A stretch of 64,000 bases of DNA. Source: Clostridia bacterium (GTDB taxonomy: Bacteria > Bacillota_A > Clostridia > Christensenellales > Aristaeellaceae). Made by a program: the position numbers and the translations under genes. The notes beneath the pieces are model-generated. The model had not been told where the DNA came from and ran no database searches. It saw only the letters and a program-made list of their open reading frames with translations. The DNA is taken from positions 13,445 through 77,444 of the forward strand of contig JAFXSH010000138.1 in NCBI GenBank assembly GCA_017525805.1, given 5' to 3'. This document shows positions 9,176-17,358 of this stretch, in pieces (positions within the stretch are counted from its first letter, which is position 1; each line of letters opens with the position of its first letter).

Positions 9176-9828
9176 TCAATGAATCGACTGCCAGAGAGTT
9201 TTACGAAATACTTTTGACACGCTCCGAGATCTTCGTTGTGGAGCAGAACTGCGTTTATGCAGGCTGACAAAGACATTGAAAGCCAGTTCAAGCAAAAAGC
9301 TTTCGGTATTCGCCATTAAGGCGTCCTTAAATTCCTTCTCGTCGTATTTCTCACAAAGCCTCAGGAAATCAAAATTGTAAGGATTCAGCGTGCAGCATAT
9401 CCCTCGACCAGTTGTTTTCCAGTGTTTTTCGCACATAGAACAGGGCGCGGGCTGATCGAATTTGCATTTGTCGATCAGCAATTTCAGGTGTCCCCAGGGA
9501 ATCAGGAAAATCGCGGGCATCGTCGCCAGGATAAAAGCTCATAGAAATACCTCATATACTTGAGACTTGTAACAGAGAACGAATGAATGTCCGGGAACAG
9601 TCCTTTGAGATCGCTGCTGACCGATTGATAGAAACCTGTTCCATATTTCGCTTCTTCACTCATGCGGGAAATATCTCTGCCGAGGCTCCAATAGAAACGC
9701 AGCATCTCGTCATTTACTTTTACAGCCGCCCTTATCTGGCTCTGCTTGAATCGTTTGCCGACTTCTTGAATCCAGTCACGATATGCGCTGTCGCTGGATA
9801 GAAGCTTGTTCATGGGTTGGCCCTGCAT
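9176..9828 (-). pseudogene. DUF1016/YhcG-family nuclease, frameshifted and deleted
   Basis: The N-terminal part (9502-9828) reads as the DUF1016 N-terminal domain: IRAAVKVNDEMLRFYWSLGRDI and YGTGFYQSVSSDLK. The frame breaks near 9510 at FYELLSWRRCPRFS. The next frame (9176-9520) continues the family with IPWGHLKLLIDKCK, NPYNFDFLRLCEKYDEKEF and DALMANTESFLLELAF, then runs into unrelated sequence. The stretch normally between LLIDKCK and PYNFDFL is shortened and the C-terminal PD-(D/E)XK part is lost. Family members are about 340-370 residues; here under 220 codons survive in two frames. Intact members are often found with restriction-modification or mobile DNA. Not functional as it stands. Confidence 0.85.
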
Positions 9829-10136
9829 TCATGTATTCTGCAATCGTCAGGGCAATTTCTCATATATTATACCCGAAAGCCACGAAAGATTCAATCTCCG
9901 CAATGTTCAATACGCCATTTTCTCACCCTCATGGGACACAACGGCCATTATACGTCCTGCCCCGTGTGGGTGTCCGGGAAATCTTGTTTTGCCCTGCCTT
10001 TTTCTGAAAGAAGAAAGTCCTTGAACATCAAGGCCTTTCTTCTTTTTTGGCTTCTTCCCAAGGGAGTACAAAATACCGCTTGTTCGCCTGTCTCCTTCTG
10101 CCGCTTAACAAATCTCGATTTTCAGTCTGACGGCCG
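9829..10136. other. Intergenic region containing a terminator, otherwise empty
   Basis: This 308-bp stretch separates the dead DUF1016 gene from the Cys-rich protein gene. Apart from the hairpin at 10007-10048, I see no RNA gene or convincing reading frame; the open frames on the plus strand lack ribosome sites and family features. Confidence 0.5.
10007..10048. terminator. Rho-independent terminator hairpin
   Basis: GAAGAAAG-T-CCTTGA, loop ACA, TCAAGG-C-CTTTCTTC, followed by TTTTTT on the plus strand. The minus strand also has a pyrimidine-rich tail, so it may stop transcription leaving the gene at 10137-11093 as well. Confidence 0.65.
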
Positions 10137-11093
10137 TTATTCTTTCGTGTTTTCCAGCGCCTGAAACAGCATCGGGAACACGTCGTCTGTGTGGGCCGGA
10201 GCATTTGCTTTGGGCCCTGGGTAGAAATCCTTTTTTGAACAGCCGGCCCGTCCGCCGCCCGCGCAGGCACAGGCACAGGCGCAGGCACAGGAAGCGCAGG
10301 CGCAGGAGGACCGGACGCAGCCGCCCGAACGGGTGTGGGTGTGCACGATCACGGGATGCCCGCCGCCGAAGCCAGAGCCGCCCCGGTAATTATCATTCCG
10401 GCAGGCTTTCACGATGAGAATGACGATGCCAACGGGAATCAACATGCTCAGCACCATGAAGCCCCAATCCTCATCATCCGTTTTCACGTTGGTGGACTGT
10501 TGATTTACATCCAGGTTCATGAAATAGCTCCGGGGATAGACTGCCTCCGCCCGCAGCCGTTCGCCCTTCCGCAGGGCGGTTTTCCAGAAGAGATAGCCGT
10601 TTTCTTCCAGTTCTGCGTTGGAGGACTGCACCCCCGCCGCGTTCCAGCGGATCACGGCGTTTTTCACTTCGATCTTGTCAAACCAGCCGGGGGTGAGGGA
10701 GAAGCGCGCCGTATCGTCCTCCAGCACGAACAGATAAGCCTGATGCAGGGAAAAATCGAAGGACACTGTTTCTCCCGCGTAATATTTCCGGTCAAAGGTG
10801 ATTTTCACATAGGAGCCGCCGTCGGACAGATAGCCGATCTTTTTAATGTTCTGGGAAATGGCGGCGAAGCTGTCGGCATGCTGATTGGGAATGCCGATCT
10901 TCACCCATTCCAGGGGGCCTTCGGCTTTATCGTCCAGCACCAGCCAATCCACGTGATAGGTCAGGTCCGCCGTGCCGTCCTCCCGCAATTGCACGCTGAC
11001 GCCGTAATTCTGGATCTCGTCCAGGTCCTTGGCGAAAGCGGAGAGGGGAAGCAGGCAAAGCAGCAGCGCGAACAAAACAAATATCTTTTTCAT
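10137..11093 (-). CDS. Membrane protein with DUF2207-like ectodomain and cytoplasmic Cys-Ala repeat tail (candidate radical SAM substrate)
   Basis: 318 residues. Signal peptide MKKIFVLFALLLCLLPLSAFA, then an extracellular beta-rich domain (about 22-205) that resembles DUF2207-type membrane proteins. One transmembrane helix follows (210-229, FMVLSMLIPVGIVILIV), then Lys/Arg, a Gly/His linker, and a tail at 259-285 with nine cysteines, mostly as CACASCACACACACA, ending GGGRAGC. Helix charge places the tail in the cytoplasm. The start is ATG at 11093: it shares its A with the TGA of the radical SAM gene (TGATG) and has AAGGAGG about 8 nt upstream. The coupling and the Cys run suggest the radical SAM enzyme modifies this tail; this is inference. 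DUF2207 is named from memory. Confidence 0.8.
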   Translation of the reverse strand: MKKIFVLFALLLCLLPLSAFAKDLDEIQNYGVSVQLREDGTADLTYHVDWLVLDDKAEGPLEWVKIGIPNQHADSFAAISQNIKKIGYLSDGGSYVKITFDRKYYAGETVSFDFSLHQAYLFVLEDDTARFSLTPGWFDKIEVKNAVIRWNAAGVQSSNAELEENGYLFWKTALRKGERLRAEAVYPRSYFMNLDVNQQSTNVKTDDEDWGFMVLSMLIPVGIVILIVKACRNDNYRGGSGFGGGHPVIVHTHTRSGGCVRSSCACASCACACACACAGGGRAGCSKKDFYPGPKANAPAHTDDVFPMLFQALENTKE

Positions 11094-12454
11094 CAGCAGC
11101 CCTCCTTTTTCAGCGGGCATTCATGGGACATTTTAGCGGAATAGTCACGGATCGTCACGGCGGCTGGGCTGTTCCAGATGCGCTTCCAGTCGTCGGTGAG
11201 CAGATTACCCAGTGGCTTATCGGACAGCCAGCTCTGGCATGGCACCACGTCGCCATTGGGGGCCACCGCCATATTGGAAAGGCAGGCTCCGCAGGAGGGC
11301 ACCATGAGGCCCAGTTCCCGCAGGGTTTCCTCCTTCACCCAGCCGGGAGACGTAAAGGAAAGCTCCATTTCGTTTTCGTTGCAGTATGCGGCGGCTGCGC
11401 GCAGGGTTTCTGTCAATTGCATTTCGGTCAACTGCGTAGCCTGGCTGTCCTTTTCCTTCGCGTTGCCGGTCAGGATGAGGCTGGAGCAGGACACATAGCC
11501 CACGCCCATATCCCGCAGGACTTCCAGCGTTTTCACGTATTCCCCGGCGTTCAGGCTGCAAAGCGGCGTGTTCACGCTGACGTTGAGGCCCGCCTTCAGG
11601 GCGTTGTTCAGGCCCTCCATGGTTTTATGATGATTCTGCGCGCCCACCAGGATGTTGTGGGCGGCTTCCTCGGCGGAATACAGGGTGATTTGGGCGCTGT
11701 CCAGGCTGGCGTCGTACAGGGCGCGGGCCAGATCCGCCGTCAGGTTCACGCCGTTGGTATTCAGCCGGGTCACAAACCACTGGGCGTATTCCACCAGTTC
11801 CACCAGGTCGCCGCGCAGGGTAGGTTCCCCGCCGGTAAAGGTCAGCTGGGGAATGTTGGCTTTTCGGCAGGCGTCGATCACCCGCTTCCACTCCGCCGTA
11901 GTCAGTTCTTTCACTTCCGCCTCCGGCTGACCAGCGGCGTAGCAGTGCAGGCATTTCTGGTTGCAGTGCCAATGGCCGTCTTTGGTCATGGCGGATACCA
12001 TCAGGTCCATCCGGTGGGGCGCGGTCATGTAAGGCGCGTATTCGCCCAGGGACAGATACCCGATCTCCGTTTCCGGCTTCCGTCCGTATGCCACGTCCAT
12101 CAGCGCCCGCAGCATGGTTTCCAGGTCCTTGTGGATGATTTCACGGGGCGTTCTGGGAAACACGCGGCAGGTATCGCTTACCGTCTGCTCCACGATCCTG
12201 TCCAGGTCCTCCTGGGCCAGGGGCTGATCCGGAAGCTGATTCACCCGCGTGATGAAATGATTCAGCAGCACCGTCCAGCTTGGATTCACCGGAATGATAT
12301 CCTGCCCGTTGAGAATGACCACAGACGGCTCCTTCATAGGATGCTTGGGAGGCACCAGATGGATGCGCACCACGCCCGGCCCCCGCGGATTCAAGGTGGT
12401 GTGCGATACGCCGGTAAAACAGGTTTTCATGTATTTCCATTCCCGAAAATTCAT
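11093..12454 (-). CDS. Radical SAM/SPASM-type peptide maturase
   Basis: 453 residues. An N-terminal domain of about 150 residues precedes the radical SAM core with C164-xxx-C168-xx-C171 (CNQKCLHC), which binds the SAM-cleaving 4Fe-4S cluster. GGEPTLRGD is the SAM-binding GGE motif. A C-terminal auxiliary-cluster region has C388, C391, C406, C446 and C453 (CGACLSNMAVAPNGDVVPC, CPLKKEGC), as in SPASM/twitch enzymes that form thioether or other cross-links in peptides. ATG at 12454 is chosen because GGAGG lies 5 nt upstream; an ATG 12 nt earlier overlaps that site. It is the first gene of a two-gene operon with the Cys-rich membrane protein, with a promoter at 12518-12546. Confidence 0.9.
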   Translation of the reverse strand: MNFREWKYMKTCFTGVSHTTLNPRGPGVVRIHLVPPKHPMKEPSVVILNGQDIIPVNPSWTVLLNHFITRVNQLPDQPLAQEDLDRIVEQTVSDTCRVFPRTPREIIHKDLETMLRALMDVAYGRKPETEIGYLSLGEYAPYMTAPHRMDLMVSAMTKDGHWHCNQKCLHCYAAGQPEAEVKELTTAEWKRVIDACRKANIPQLTFTGGEPTLRGDLVELVEYAQWFVTRLNTNGVNLTADLARALYDASLDSAQITLYSAEEAAHNILVGAQNHHKTMEGLNNALKAGLNVSVNTPLCSLNAGEYVKTLEVLRDMGVGYVSCSSLILTGNAKEKDSQATQLTEMQLTETLRAAAAYCNENEMELSFTSPGWVKEETLRELGLMVPSCGACLSNMAVAPNGDVVPCQSWLSDKPLGNLLTDDWKRIWNSPAAVTIRDYSAKMSHECPLKKEGC

Positions 12455-12517
12455 AGTGTCCTCCATTGCTCTTTTTCAGGGAAAGCAGTGCGTCAGCCGC
12501 ATCCTTTCAACGAAACC

Positions 12518-12546
12518 ATCATAGCAGAGAAAACCTTGCCATGCAA
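12518..12546 (-). promoter_or_regulatory. SigA-type promoter of the radical SAM operon
   Basis: On the minus strand TTGCAT, a 17-bp spacer, then TATGAT, about 65 bp before the start codon. Confidence 0.65.
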
Positions 12547-12558
12547 GGGAAAAAGCTC

Positions 12559-12587
12559 AAAATGTCGGTAGAATCGGTCAAAATGTC
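12559..12587 (-). promoter_or_regulatory. Direct-repeat operator candidate upstream of the radical SAM promoter
   Basis: The octamer AAAATGTC (plus strand) occurs at 12559-12566 and 12580-12587, exactly 21 bp apart and just upstream of the -35. A third copy is at 12650-12657. Two helical turns between copies is the usual layout for a dimeric activator binding on one DNA face. The binding protein is unknown. Confidence 0.45.
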
Positions 12588-13106
12588 ATCCGGCAAAGCG
12601 CCTGTTTAGCGCGCTCTTTGGCTGCGAAGGCGCTGCTCCTTTTCCGGCGAAAATGTCACAAATCGACGCAATTGCCTTTTGGGGGTACAAAATCATGAGA
12701 ACGACAGTCCAACACATATGCTGAACAAGCATGAGGAACAGTTAATGCAGGAGTGGAAGAAACGGTGCTGCAGAAGGAACTGAAATAATTCCTGTGGGCC
12801 GCCACTCCTTTCCATGCTAAGATACGCTTGCCTGCCGGAGCAAATCCGGCGGTTATTTTCGTTTGAGCCGGTTTTGTAGACGAGATAGCCCCCTTGATCA
12901 CGGTAGGTGCGCCGCGTGCAGATGATGATTGCAGGGTAAGGCACGGAAAGGGGTGGCATCGGTTTCTGGAAAGCTTGAACGATGCGGGAGGCACGTCCTT
13001 CCAGCTTTGATTCATTTCAAGGCGTTTTTATCATATATAATAAGTCACTTTCCACATGATTTCCTGCTTACAAGATACGGATTTCATTCTTTTTCGTATA
13101 AAATGC

Positions 13107-13137
13107 TTGACTTAGAGTAAACTTCAAGGATTATGAT
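13107..13137 (+). promoter_or_regulatory. MerR-type promoter/operator driving the GH9 gene
   Basis: TTGACT (13107-13112), a long 19-bp spacer holding TAGAGTAAACTTC, then TATGAT (13132-13137). An over-long spacer filled with a dyad is the hallmark of MerR-family promoters, which the regulator untwists. The 20-bp core at 13105-13124 is repeated exactly in inverted orientation at 15235-15254. Confidence 0.65.
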
Positions 13138-13202
13138 GAAGACAACAAGAATCCTTCCCACTATCAATTATGATTTGAACCGTCCTGAAAGGAAGACAAG
13201 CC

Positions 13203-14816
13203 ATGGATTCTCCTTCAAAAATCCGGATCAATCAGCTGGGCTATGCCCCTCATTTACCACAGCGGGTGACGGTGCTGACGGACGTGCTACTGATTTTGCG
13301 GGATGAAGGCGGCAGAGAAATCCGTAGGTTTGATCCTCTGTCGCTTCAATGGGACGAAGCTTCCGGGGAAAGGGTTGCCGCTGTGACGCTTCATCTGTCC
13401 GCGCCTGGAGCATACTTTCTGGAGGCGGAGGATGAACGGCGGCGGATCACGGTGCGCGCAGAACCCTGGCGTGATGTGACCAACGCGCTCATCAAGGGGC
13501 TGTATTATCAGCGCTGCGGCTGTGCGTTGGAGGCAGTCCATGCTGGTCCCTACGCCCATCCCGCCTGCCATACGGCTCCGGCGGTGGATTGGGAGGACCG
13601 GAACAAACGGCAAAAGGTTACCGGCGGCTGGCACGACGCGGGTGATTATGGCAAGTATGTGGGGCCAGGGGCAGTGACTGTGGCGCATCTGCTGTACGCC
13701 TGGAAGCTGTTCCCGAGCGGATGCTCCGATCCGCTGAATATTCCGGAATCCGGAAGCGGCGTCCCGGATATTCTGAGCGAAGCCCGGTATGAACTGGAAT
13801 GGCTGCTGCAAATGCAGCGCGCGGACGGCGCGTTTCATCACAAACTCACCAAGGCGCGTTTCGCCTCTTTCATCATGCCCCAGGAAGACAGGGAAACAGA
13901 ATATTTGATGCCGGTTTCCTCCTGCGCTACCGGCGCGGCCTGCGCGTGTTTGGCCCTGGCGGGCCGTATTTACCGCGCTTTTGACGCGCCTTTTGCCAAC
14001 CGCATGCTGCTTTCCGCCCTGCGGGCATGGGATTGGCTCTGTCGCCACCCGGATTTCATTCCTTTCCAGAATCCCGAAGGCGTGCGCACGGGCCAATACG
14101 GAAATCGGAGCGATACGGACGAGCGTTTCTGGGCCGCCTGTGAATTATTTGCCTTAACCGGTGAAACCAGTTTTCGGGAAGCCGCGGAATCATACTATGC
14201 CCTCGGACAGCAGCTGACGCAGTTCGGCTGGTCGAATGTAGGCGGCTTAGGCGCGCTGTGCTGCCTGTTCGATGTAAGAGAAAAGGCCGGAAACATCCTG
14301 TACACGGCATTGAAAAAGGATTTTCTTGAGCAAAGCGAAGCGTGTCTCGCTTTATCCCAAAAATCGGGTTACGGCACCGCCCTCGATCCAGACCGCTATG
14401 TATGGGGCAGCATCCTGCCCATCATGAGCCATGCCATGACGATGATCCTGAACGCGCTGATCACCGGACGGGAAGACATGCGGGACGCGGCTTTGCTGCA
14501 ATGGCATTACGCCATGGGAATGAACGCTCTGGATACTTGTTTTGTCACCGGGTTCGGGGAAAAGAGCGTCCTCCATCCCCATCATCGGCCTTCCGGCGCG
14601 GACGGTGTGGAAGCGCCTGTGCCCGGCCTGATTTCCGGCGGGCCCAACAAGCGTTTCCCCTACCCCGCCACCAAAGAAAAGCTGGGAGATGATACGCCCC
14701 CAGCCAAGTATTTCCTGGATGAAACGCCCAGCGCGGACACCAATGAGATCGCCATTTACTGGAATTCCCCGGCGGTCTTTTTGGGCGCGTATTTGAACAG
14801 CCTGACATTGAAATAA
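13203..14816 (+). CDS. Glycoside hydrolase family 9 (cellulase/cellodextrinase type), cytoplasmic
   Basis: 537 residues. Residues 1-85 (IRINQLGYAPHLPQRVTVL) are the Ig-like CelD N-terminal domain common in GH9. The (alpha/alpha)6 catalytic domain follows, with GGWHDAGDYGKYV carrying the conserved catalytic Asp pair, the late HPHHRPSG motif, and DETPSADTNEIAIYWN, where the family's acid Glu lies. No signal peptide is present (MDSPSKIRINQLG), so it should act inside the cell on imported beta-linked oligosaccharides rather than on cellulose. AAAGGAAG lies about 9 nt before ATG 13203. It is expressed from the MerR-type promoter and convergent with the MATE remnant. Exact substrate (cello-oligosaccharides, glucosaminides) cannot be read from the sequence. 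Confidence 0.9.
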   Translation: MDSPSKIRINQLGYAPHLPQRVTVLTDVLLILRDEGGREIRRFDPLSLQWDEASGERVAAVTLHLSAPGAYFLEAEDERRRITVRAEPWRDVTNALIKGLYYQRCGCALEAVHAGPYAHPACHTAPAVDWEDRNKRQKVTGGWHDAGDYGKYVGPGAVTVAHLLYAWKLFPSGCSDPLNIPESGSGVPDILSEARYELEWLLQMQRADGAFHHKLTKARFASFIMPQEDRETEYLMPVSSCATGAACACLALAGRIYRAFDAPFANRMLLSALRAWDWLCRHPDFIPFQNPEGVRTGQYGNRSDTDERFWAACELFALTGETSFREAAESYYALGQQLTQFGWSNVGGLGALCCLFDVREKAGNILYTALKKDFLEQSEACLALSQKSGYGTALDPDRYVWGSILPIMSHAMTMILNALITGREDMRDAALLQWHYAMGMNALDTCFVTGFGEKSVLHPHHRPSGADGVEAPVPGLISGGPNKRFPYPATKEKLGDDTPPAKYFLDETPSADTNEIAIYWNSPAVFLGAYLNSLTLK

Positions 14817-14855
14817 ATCCATTTCCCAAGAATATGAAAGCTTATCCACGGTGAT

Positions 14856-15086
14856 TCATCCAGCGCTTCCGCTTTCAGAGGATACGTTCCGCGCGCTTTT
14901 GGTCTTTTTCCGCCAGGAAGCGTAGCGAAGGAGGCAGGAAACGCCCGCTAACATCCAGGTCAGGCCCGCCGTGATCCAAATAGACCATACGCCGATGGCC
15001 GTAAAATGGAACAGTGGCAGCGCGAAGACGGAAAGCAGGCGCAGCGGCTTGCCTTCCGTCATATCCATGGTAGCATGTCCTCGCAT
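14856..15086 (-). pseudogene. MATE efflux transporter with large internal deletion
   Basis: The 76-codon frame starts MRGHATMDMTEGKPLRLLSV, with FALPL following. DMTEGKPLRLL..FALPL is the classic MATE N-terminus. The sequence then jumps into what looks like the last MATE helix and tail: IWITAGLTWMLAGVSCLLRY and the basic end. A MATE protein has about 450 residues in 12 helices, so nearly 380 codons are missing while the ends stay in one frame. Start ATG 15086 has AAGGA about 8 nt upstream, and a MerR-type promoter at 15222-15252 still precedes it. It is unlikely to transport anything, although a short two-helix product could be made. Confidence 0.75.
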
Positions 15087-15470
15087 GTAGTCATCCTTCT
15101 CATCTGTCAAGCCAGGAATTTGCCCGCTGAAAGATACAGCCGATACCATTCCCGGTGGTTCAGGCATACCGCGGTGTTTCTCGCAGCGTGTCACACAGTC
15201 TTGGAACTTTCGTTCCCGCGTATCATAGATCTTAAAGTTTACTCTAAGTCAAGCGTTTCTAAAAATATTGTATTCATGCGGCACGCCGCAATCAATGATA
15301 CAGGAGGGAAACGAGATGGCAGGCATCATATAATGATATGGACGCGCCCGATCCGAAATGCATCGTGGAGATGCCTAAAAGCTACGAAAAAGCCGATAGA
15401 TGACAGAAGCGAACAAGAACTGCCGCTTTATTTGCTTTCAATGAACCGACAGAAAAAAAGGAGAAAAAGC
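15087..15470. other. Intergenic region between MATE remnant and putative glycosidase
   Basis: It contains the MerR-type promoter (15222-15252). On the plus strand AGGAGG precedes a five-codon frame (ATG GCA GGC ATC ATA TAA at 15316), and an overlapping frame ends in MDAPDPKCIVEMPKSYEKAD, perhaps a C-terminal gene fragment. Nothing else was recognised. Confidence 0.35.
15222..15252 (-). promoter_or_regulatory. MerR-type promoter/operator driving the MATE remnant
   Basis: On the minus strand TTGACT (15252-15247), a 19-bp spacer with the dyad TTAGAGT-AA-ACTTTAA, then TATGAT (15227-15222). It shares 20 identical bases with the GH9 promoter. No MerR gene is in the window. Confidence 0.65.
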
Positions 15471-17210
15471 ATGGGAAATTACCGGAATTTTACCCTGGTC
15501 ACCTACTTTGTGGCCCACGCCGCCGCCCGTGTGACGGAAGCGCAGTTGGAGGAGCAATTGGGCTTTATTCTCAAGCATCTGCGCCTGGATAAGGTGTATT
15601 TGGAACCCTTCCGGGGAGAAATGGCCACCCATGAGCAGGTGGAAATGTGCCGAAGGGTGTTTGAGCGCCACGGCATTCAGGTGGCGGGTGGCCTGACCAC
15701 CGTGATGCTCATGCCGGAGGGCAGCCGCCCCAAGGCAAGGCTTTTCAATACCCTGTGCTACAACGATCCCGCCATGCGGCAGAAGTTAAAGGAAGTCAGC
15801 GCGTTCATCGGGGCCCACTTCGATGAATTCATCATCGACGATTTCTTTTTTACCAACTGCATGTGCTCCGACTGCGTGCGGGAAAAGGAACGGTTCAACC
15901 GCGAAAACGGCGTTGAAGACGAAAGCTGGGAAGCGTACCGCTTAGACCTCCTGCGCCGGGTAAGCCGGGAGGATGTGATCGAGCCCGCGAAAAAAGCCAA
16001 CCCCAACTGCCGCATCACCATCAAATACCCCAACTGGGCGGAAAGCTATCAGGAAACGGGCTACAATCCCAAGGCCCAGCGGGACATGTTCGACCGGATT
16101 TATACCGGCACCGAGACCCGGGACCCCATGACCACCGACCAGCACCTGCCCCGGTACTTAAGCTTTTCCCTGATGACCTACTTTGAAAGCATGTGGCCCA
16201 AGCACAACGGAGGCGGCTGGTTCGATACCTTTGATACTCACATCACCGAGCATTATTTGGAGCAGGCTTATCTGACCGCTTTTGCCAAACCCCGGGAAAT
16301 GATGCTGTTCTGCTTCCAAAGCCTGCTGGACAACATGTACACCCCCGCCCTTGGCTTCCAATTGGACAAGCTGGACGCGGTGCTGGACAGCGTGGGCGCA
16401 CCCAAGGGCATCGCCTGCTATCTGCCCGATAATTGCCAGGGCGAGGACAACGTGCAGGATTTCTTAGGCATGTGCGGCTTCCCGGTGATATGCACGCCTT
16501 ATTTCCCGGAGAACGAAAAGCAAATATTGCTCACCCGCTCCTCCGCCTGCGACCCGGATGTGGCGGACAAGTTGAAAGCCTGGCTTCAAAAAACCGGCGG
16601 CGACGCGCTGGTCACCACCGGCTTCCTAAGCGCTGCCAAGGGAATGGAAGCCCTGACCAGCATCCGGCTTCGGGGCCGTTCCGTCACGGTGGACGCCTAT
16701 CGGGTGGAACAGGCGGGAGGACATCACGCCTGCCTGTATCCCGCCGCGGTGAAACCAATTTCCCTGCCCGTGGCGGAATTCCGCAACAATTCCACCTGGG
16801 CGGTGGTGAAGGGCAGCCACGGGGAAGAAAGCTACGGTCTGCTGCTTCGGGACGATTATCTGGACGGCCACCTGTGGACGCTGACCGTGCCCGACGCTTT
16901 CCCGGATTTCTACGCCCTGCCCGAACCGGTGCTCAGCCGCGTGCGCCAGGTGTTCCCGGTGGAAGGGGTATGGCTGGAGGGCCCCGCCCGCATCGGCCTG
17001 TTCGTGTATGACAACAGTTCCTTCATTCTTTATCCCTTTGTGATGGAGGGCGTCCAGCGGCAGATCGTTCGGGTGCACGCGCAAGGCGCGTCCGCCCTGC
17101 GCATCCCCGGAAAAGAAAACCTCATCCAGCCGCTGTACCGGGAAGGAGAAGACGCCGTGTTCGAGCTGGAGGCCGTGCCGGGCAGGTTCACCGTGTATCA
17201 AAAAACATGA
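15471..17210 (+). CDS. Putative TIM-barrel glycoside hydrolase-like protein
   Basis: 579 residues, no signal peptide. The N-terminal two thirds alternate strands and helices like a (beta/alpha)8 barrel: LDKVYLEPFRGE, the acidic strand end FDEFIIDDFFFTN (D123, D124), ITIKYPNWAESYQETGY and DRIYTGTETRD. A paired CMCSDC cluster follows the DD motif, often seen in hypothetical glycosidase-like barrels of gut clostridia. The C-terminal third is beta-rich. I do not recognise a numbered GH family, so activity is inferred. ATG 15471 is chosen for AAAGGAG 7 nt upstream; the frame is open much further upstream without features. It is followed by a terminator and then a separately promoted ABC importer. 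Confidence 0.6.
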   Translation: MGNYRNFTLVTYFVAHAAARVTEAQLEEQLGFILKHLRLDKVYLEPFRGEMATHEQVEMCRRVFERHGIQVAGGLTTVMLMPEGSRPKARLFNTLCYNDPAMRQKLKEVSAFIGAHFDEFIIDDFFFTNCMCSDCVREKERFNRENGVEDESWEAYRLDLLRRVSREDVIEPAKKANPNCRITIKYPNWAESYQETGYNPKAQRDMFDRIYTGTETRDPMTTDQHLPRYLSFSLMTYFESMWPKHNGGGWFDTFDTHITEHYLEQAYLTAFAKPREMMLFCFQSLLDNMYTPALGFQLDKLDAVLDSVGAPKGIACYLPDNCQGEDNVQDFLGMCGFPVICTPYFPENEKQILLTRSSACDPDVADKLKAWLQKTGGDALVTTGFLSAAKGMEALTSIRLRGRSVTVDAYRVEQAGGHHACLYPAAVKPISLPVAEFRNNSTWAVVKGSHGEESYGLLLRDDYLDGHLWTLTVPDAFPDFYALPEPVLSRVRQVFPVEGVWLEGPARIGLFVYDNSSFILYPFVMEGVQRQIVRVHAQGASALRIPGKENLIQPLYREGEDAVFELEAVPGRFTVYQKT

Positions 17211-17218
17211 CACCGTGC

Positions 17219-17260
17219 GATGAAGCATCCTGAATACGAAAAATGCTTCATCCTGTCTTT
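17219..17260 (+). terminator. Terminator after the putative glycosidase
   Basis: Perfect 10-bp stem GATGAAGCAT / ATGCTTCATC (17219-17228, 17243-17252) followed by CTGTCTTTT. Confidence 0.75.
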
Positions 17261-17267
17261 TATCCCC

Positions 17268-17295
17268 TTGACAAGAAAAAAAGAGAGTGTATAAT
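17268..17295 (+). promoter_or_regulatory. Consensus SigA promoter of the ABC operon 17359-22023
   Basis: TTGACA (17268-17273), 16-bp spacer, TATAAT (17290-17295). Both hexamers are perfect, so expression should be strong and largely activator-independent. Confidence 0.85.
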
Positions 17296-17358
17296 TACAT
17301 GTAAAGGTTGGCAAGAAGCCTGCCAAAAACTGAAAATAAGAAAGGAAGAGAATATCCC

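Larger units (their letters stand above)
12455..13202. other. Long intergenic region, mostly unexplained
   Basis: About 750 bp between two divergent genes. The left end holds the radical SAM promoter and repeats; the right end holds the MerR-type promoter at 13107-13137. Between about 12660 and 13100 no reading frame has a ribosome site or recognisable motif, although minus-strand frames are open for 90-120 codons. It may be decayed coding DNA. No tRNA or riboswitch fold was recognised. Confidence 0.4.

Noticed and set aside
10252..10316. GCAGGCACAG-type DNA repeat as a non-coding tandem repeat
   Set aside because: It encodes the Cys-Ala run in frame within a gene with signal peptide, membrane helix and ribosome site.
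12656..13015. 119-codon minus-strand frame in the long intergenic region
   Set aside because: No ribosome site, competing open frames in the other register and low-complexity composition. It could be decayed coding DNA but nothing supports a gene.
15316..15333. Five-codon frame with a strong AGGAGG as a leader peptide controlling the glycosidase gene
   Set aside because: There is no attenuator hairpin pair after it and it lies about 140 bp before the gene; chance is as likely.
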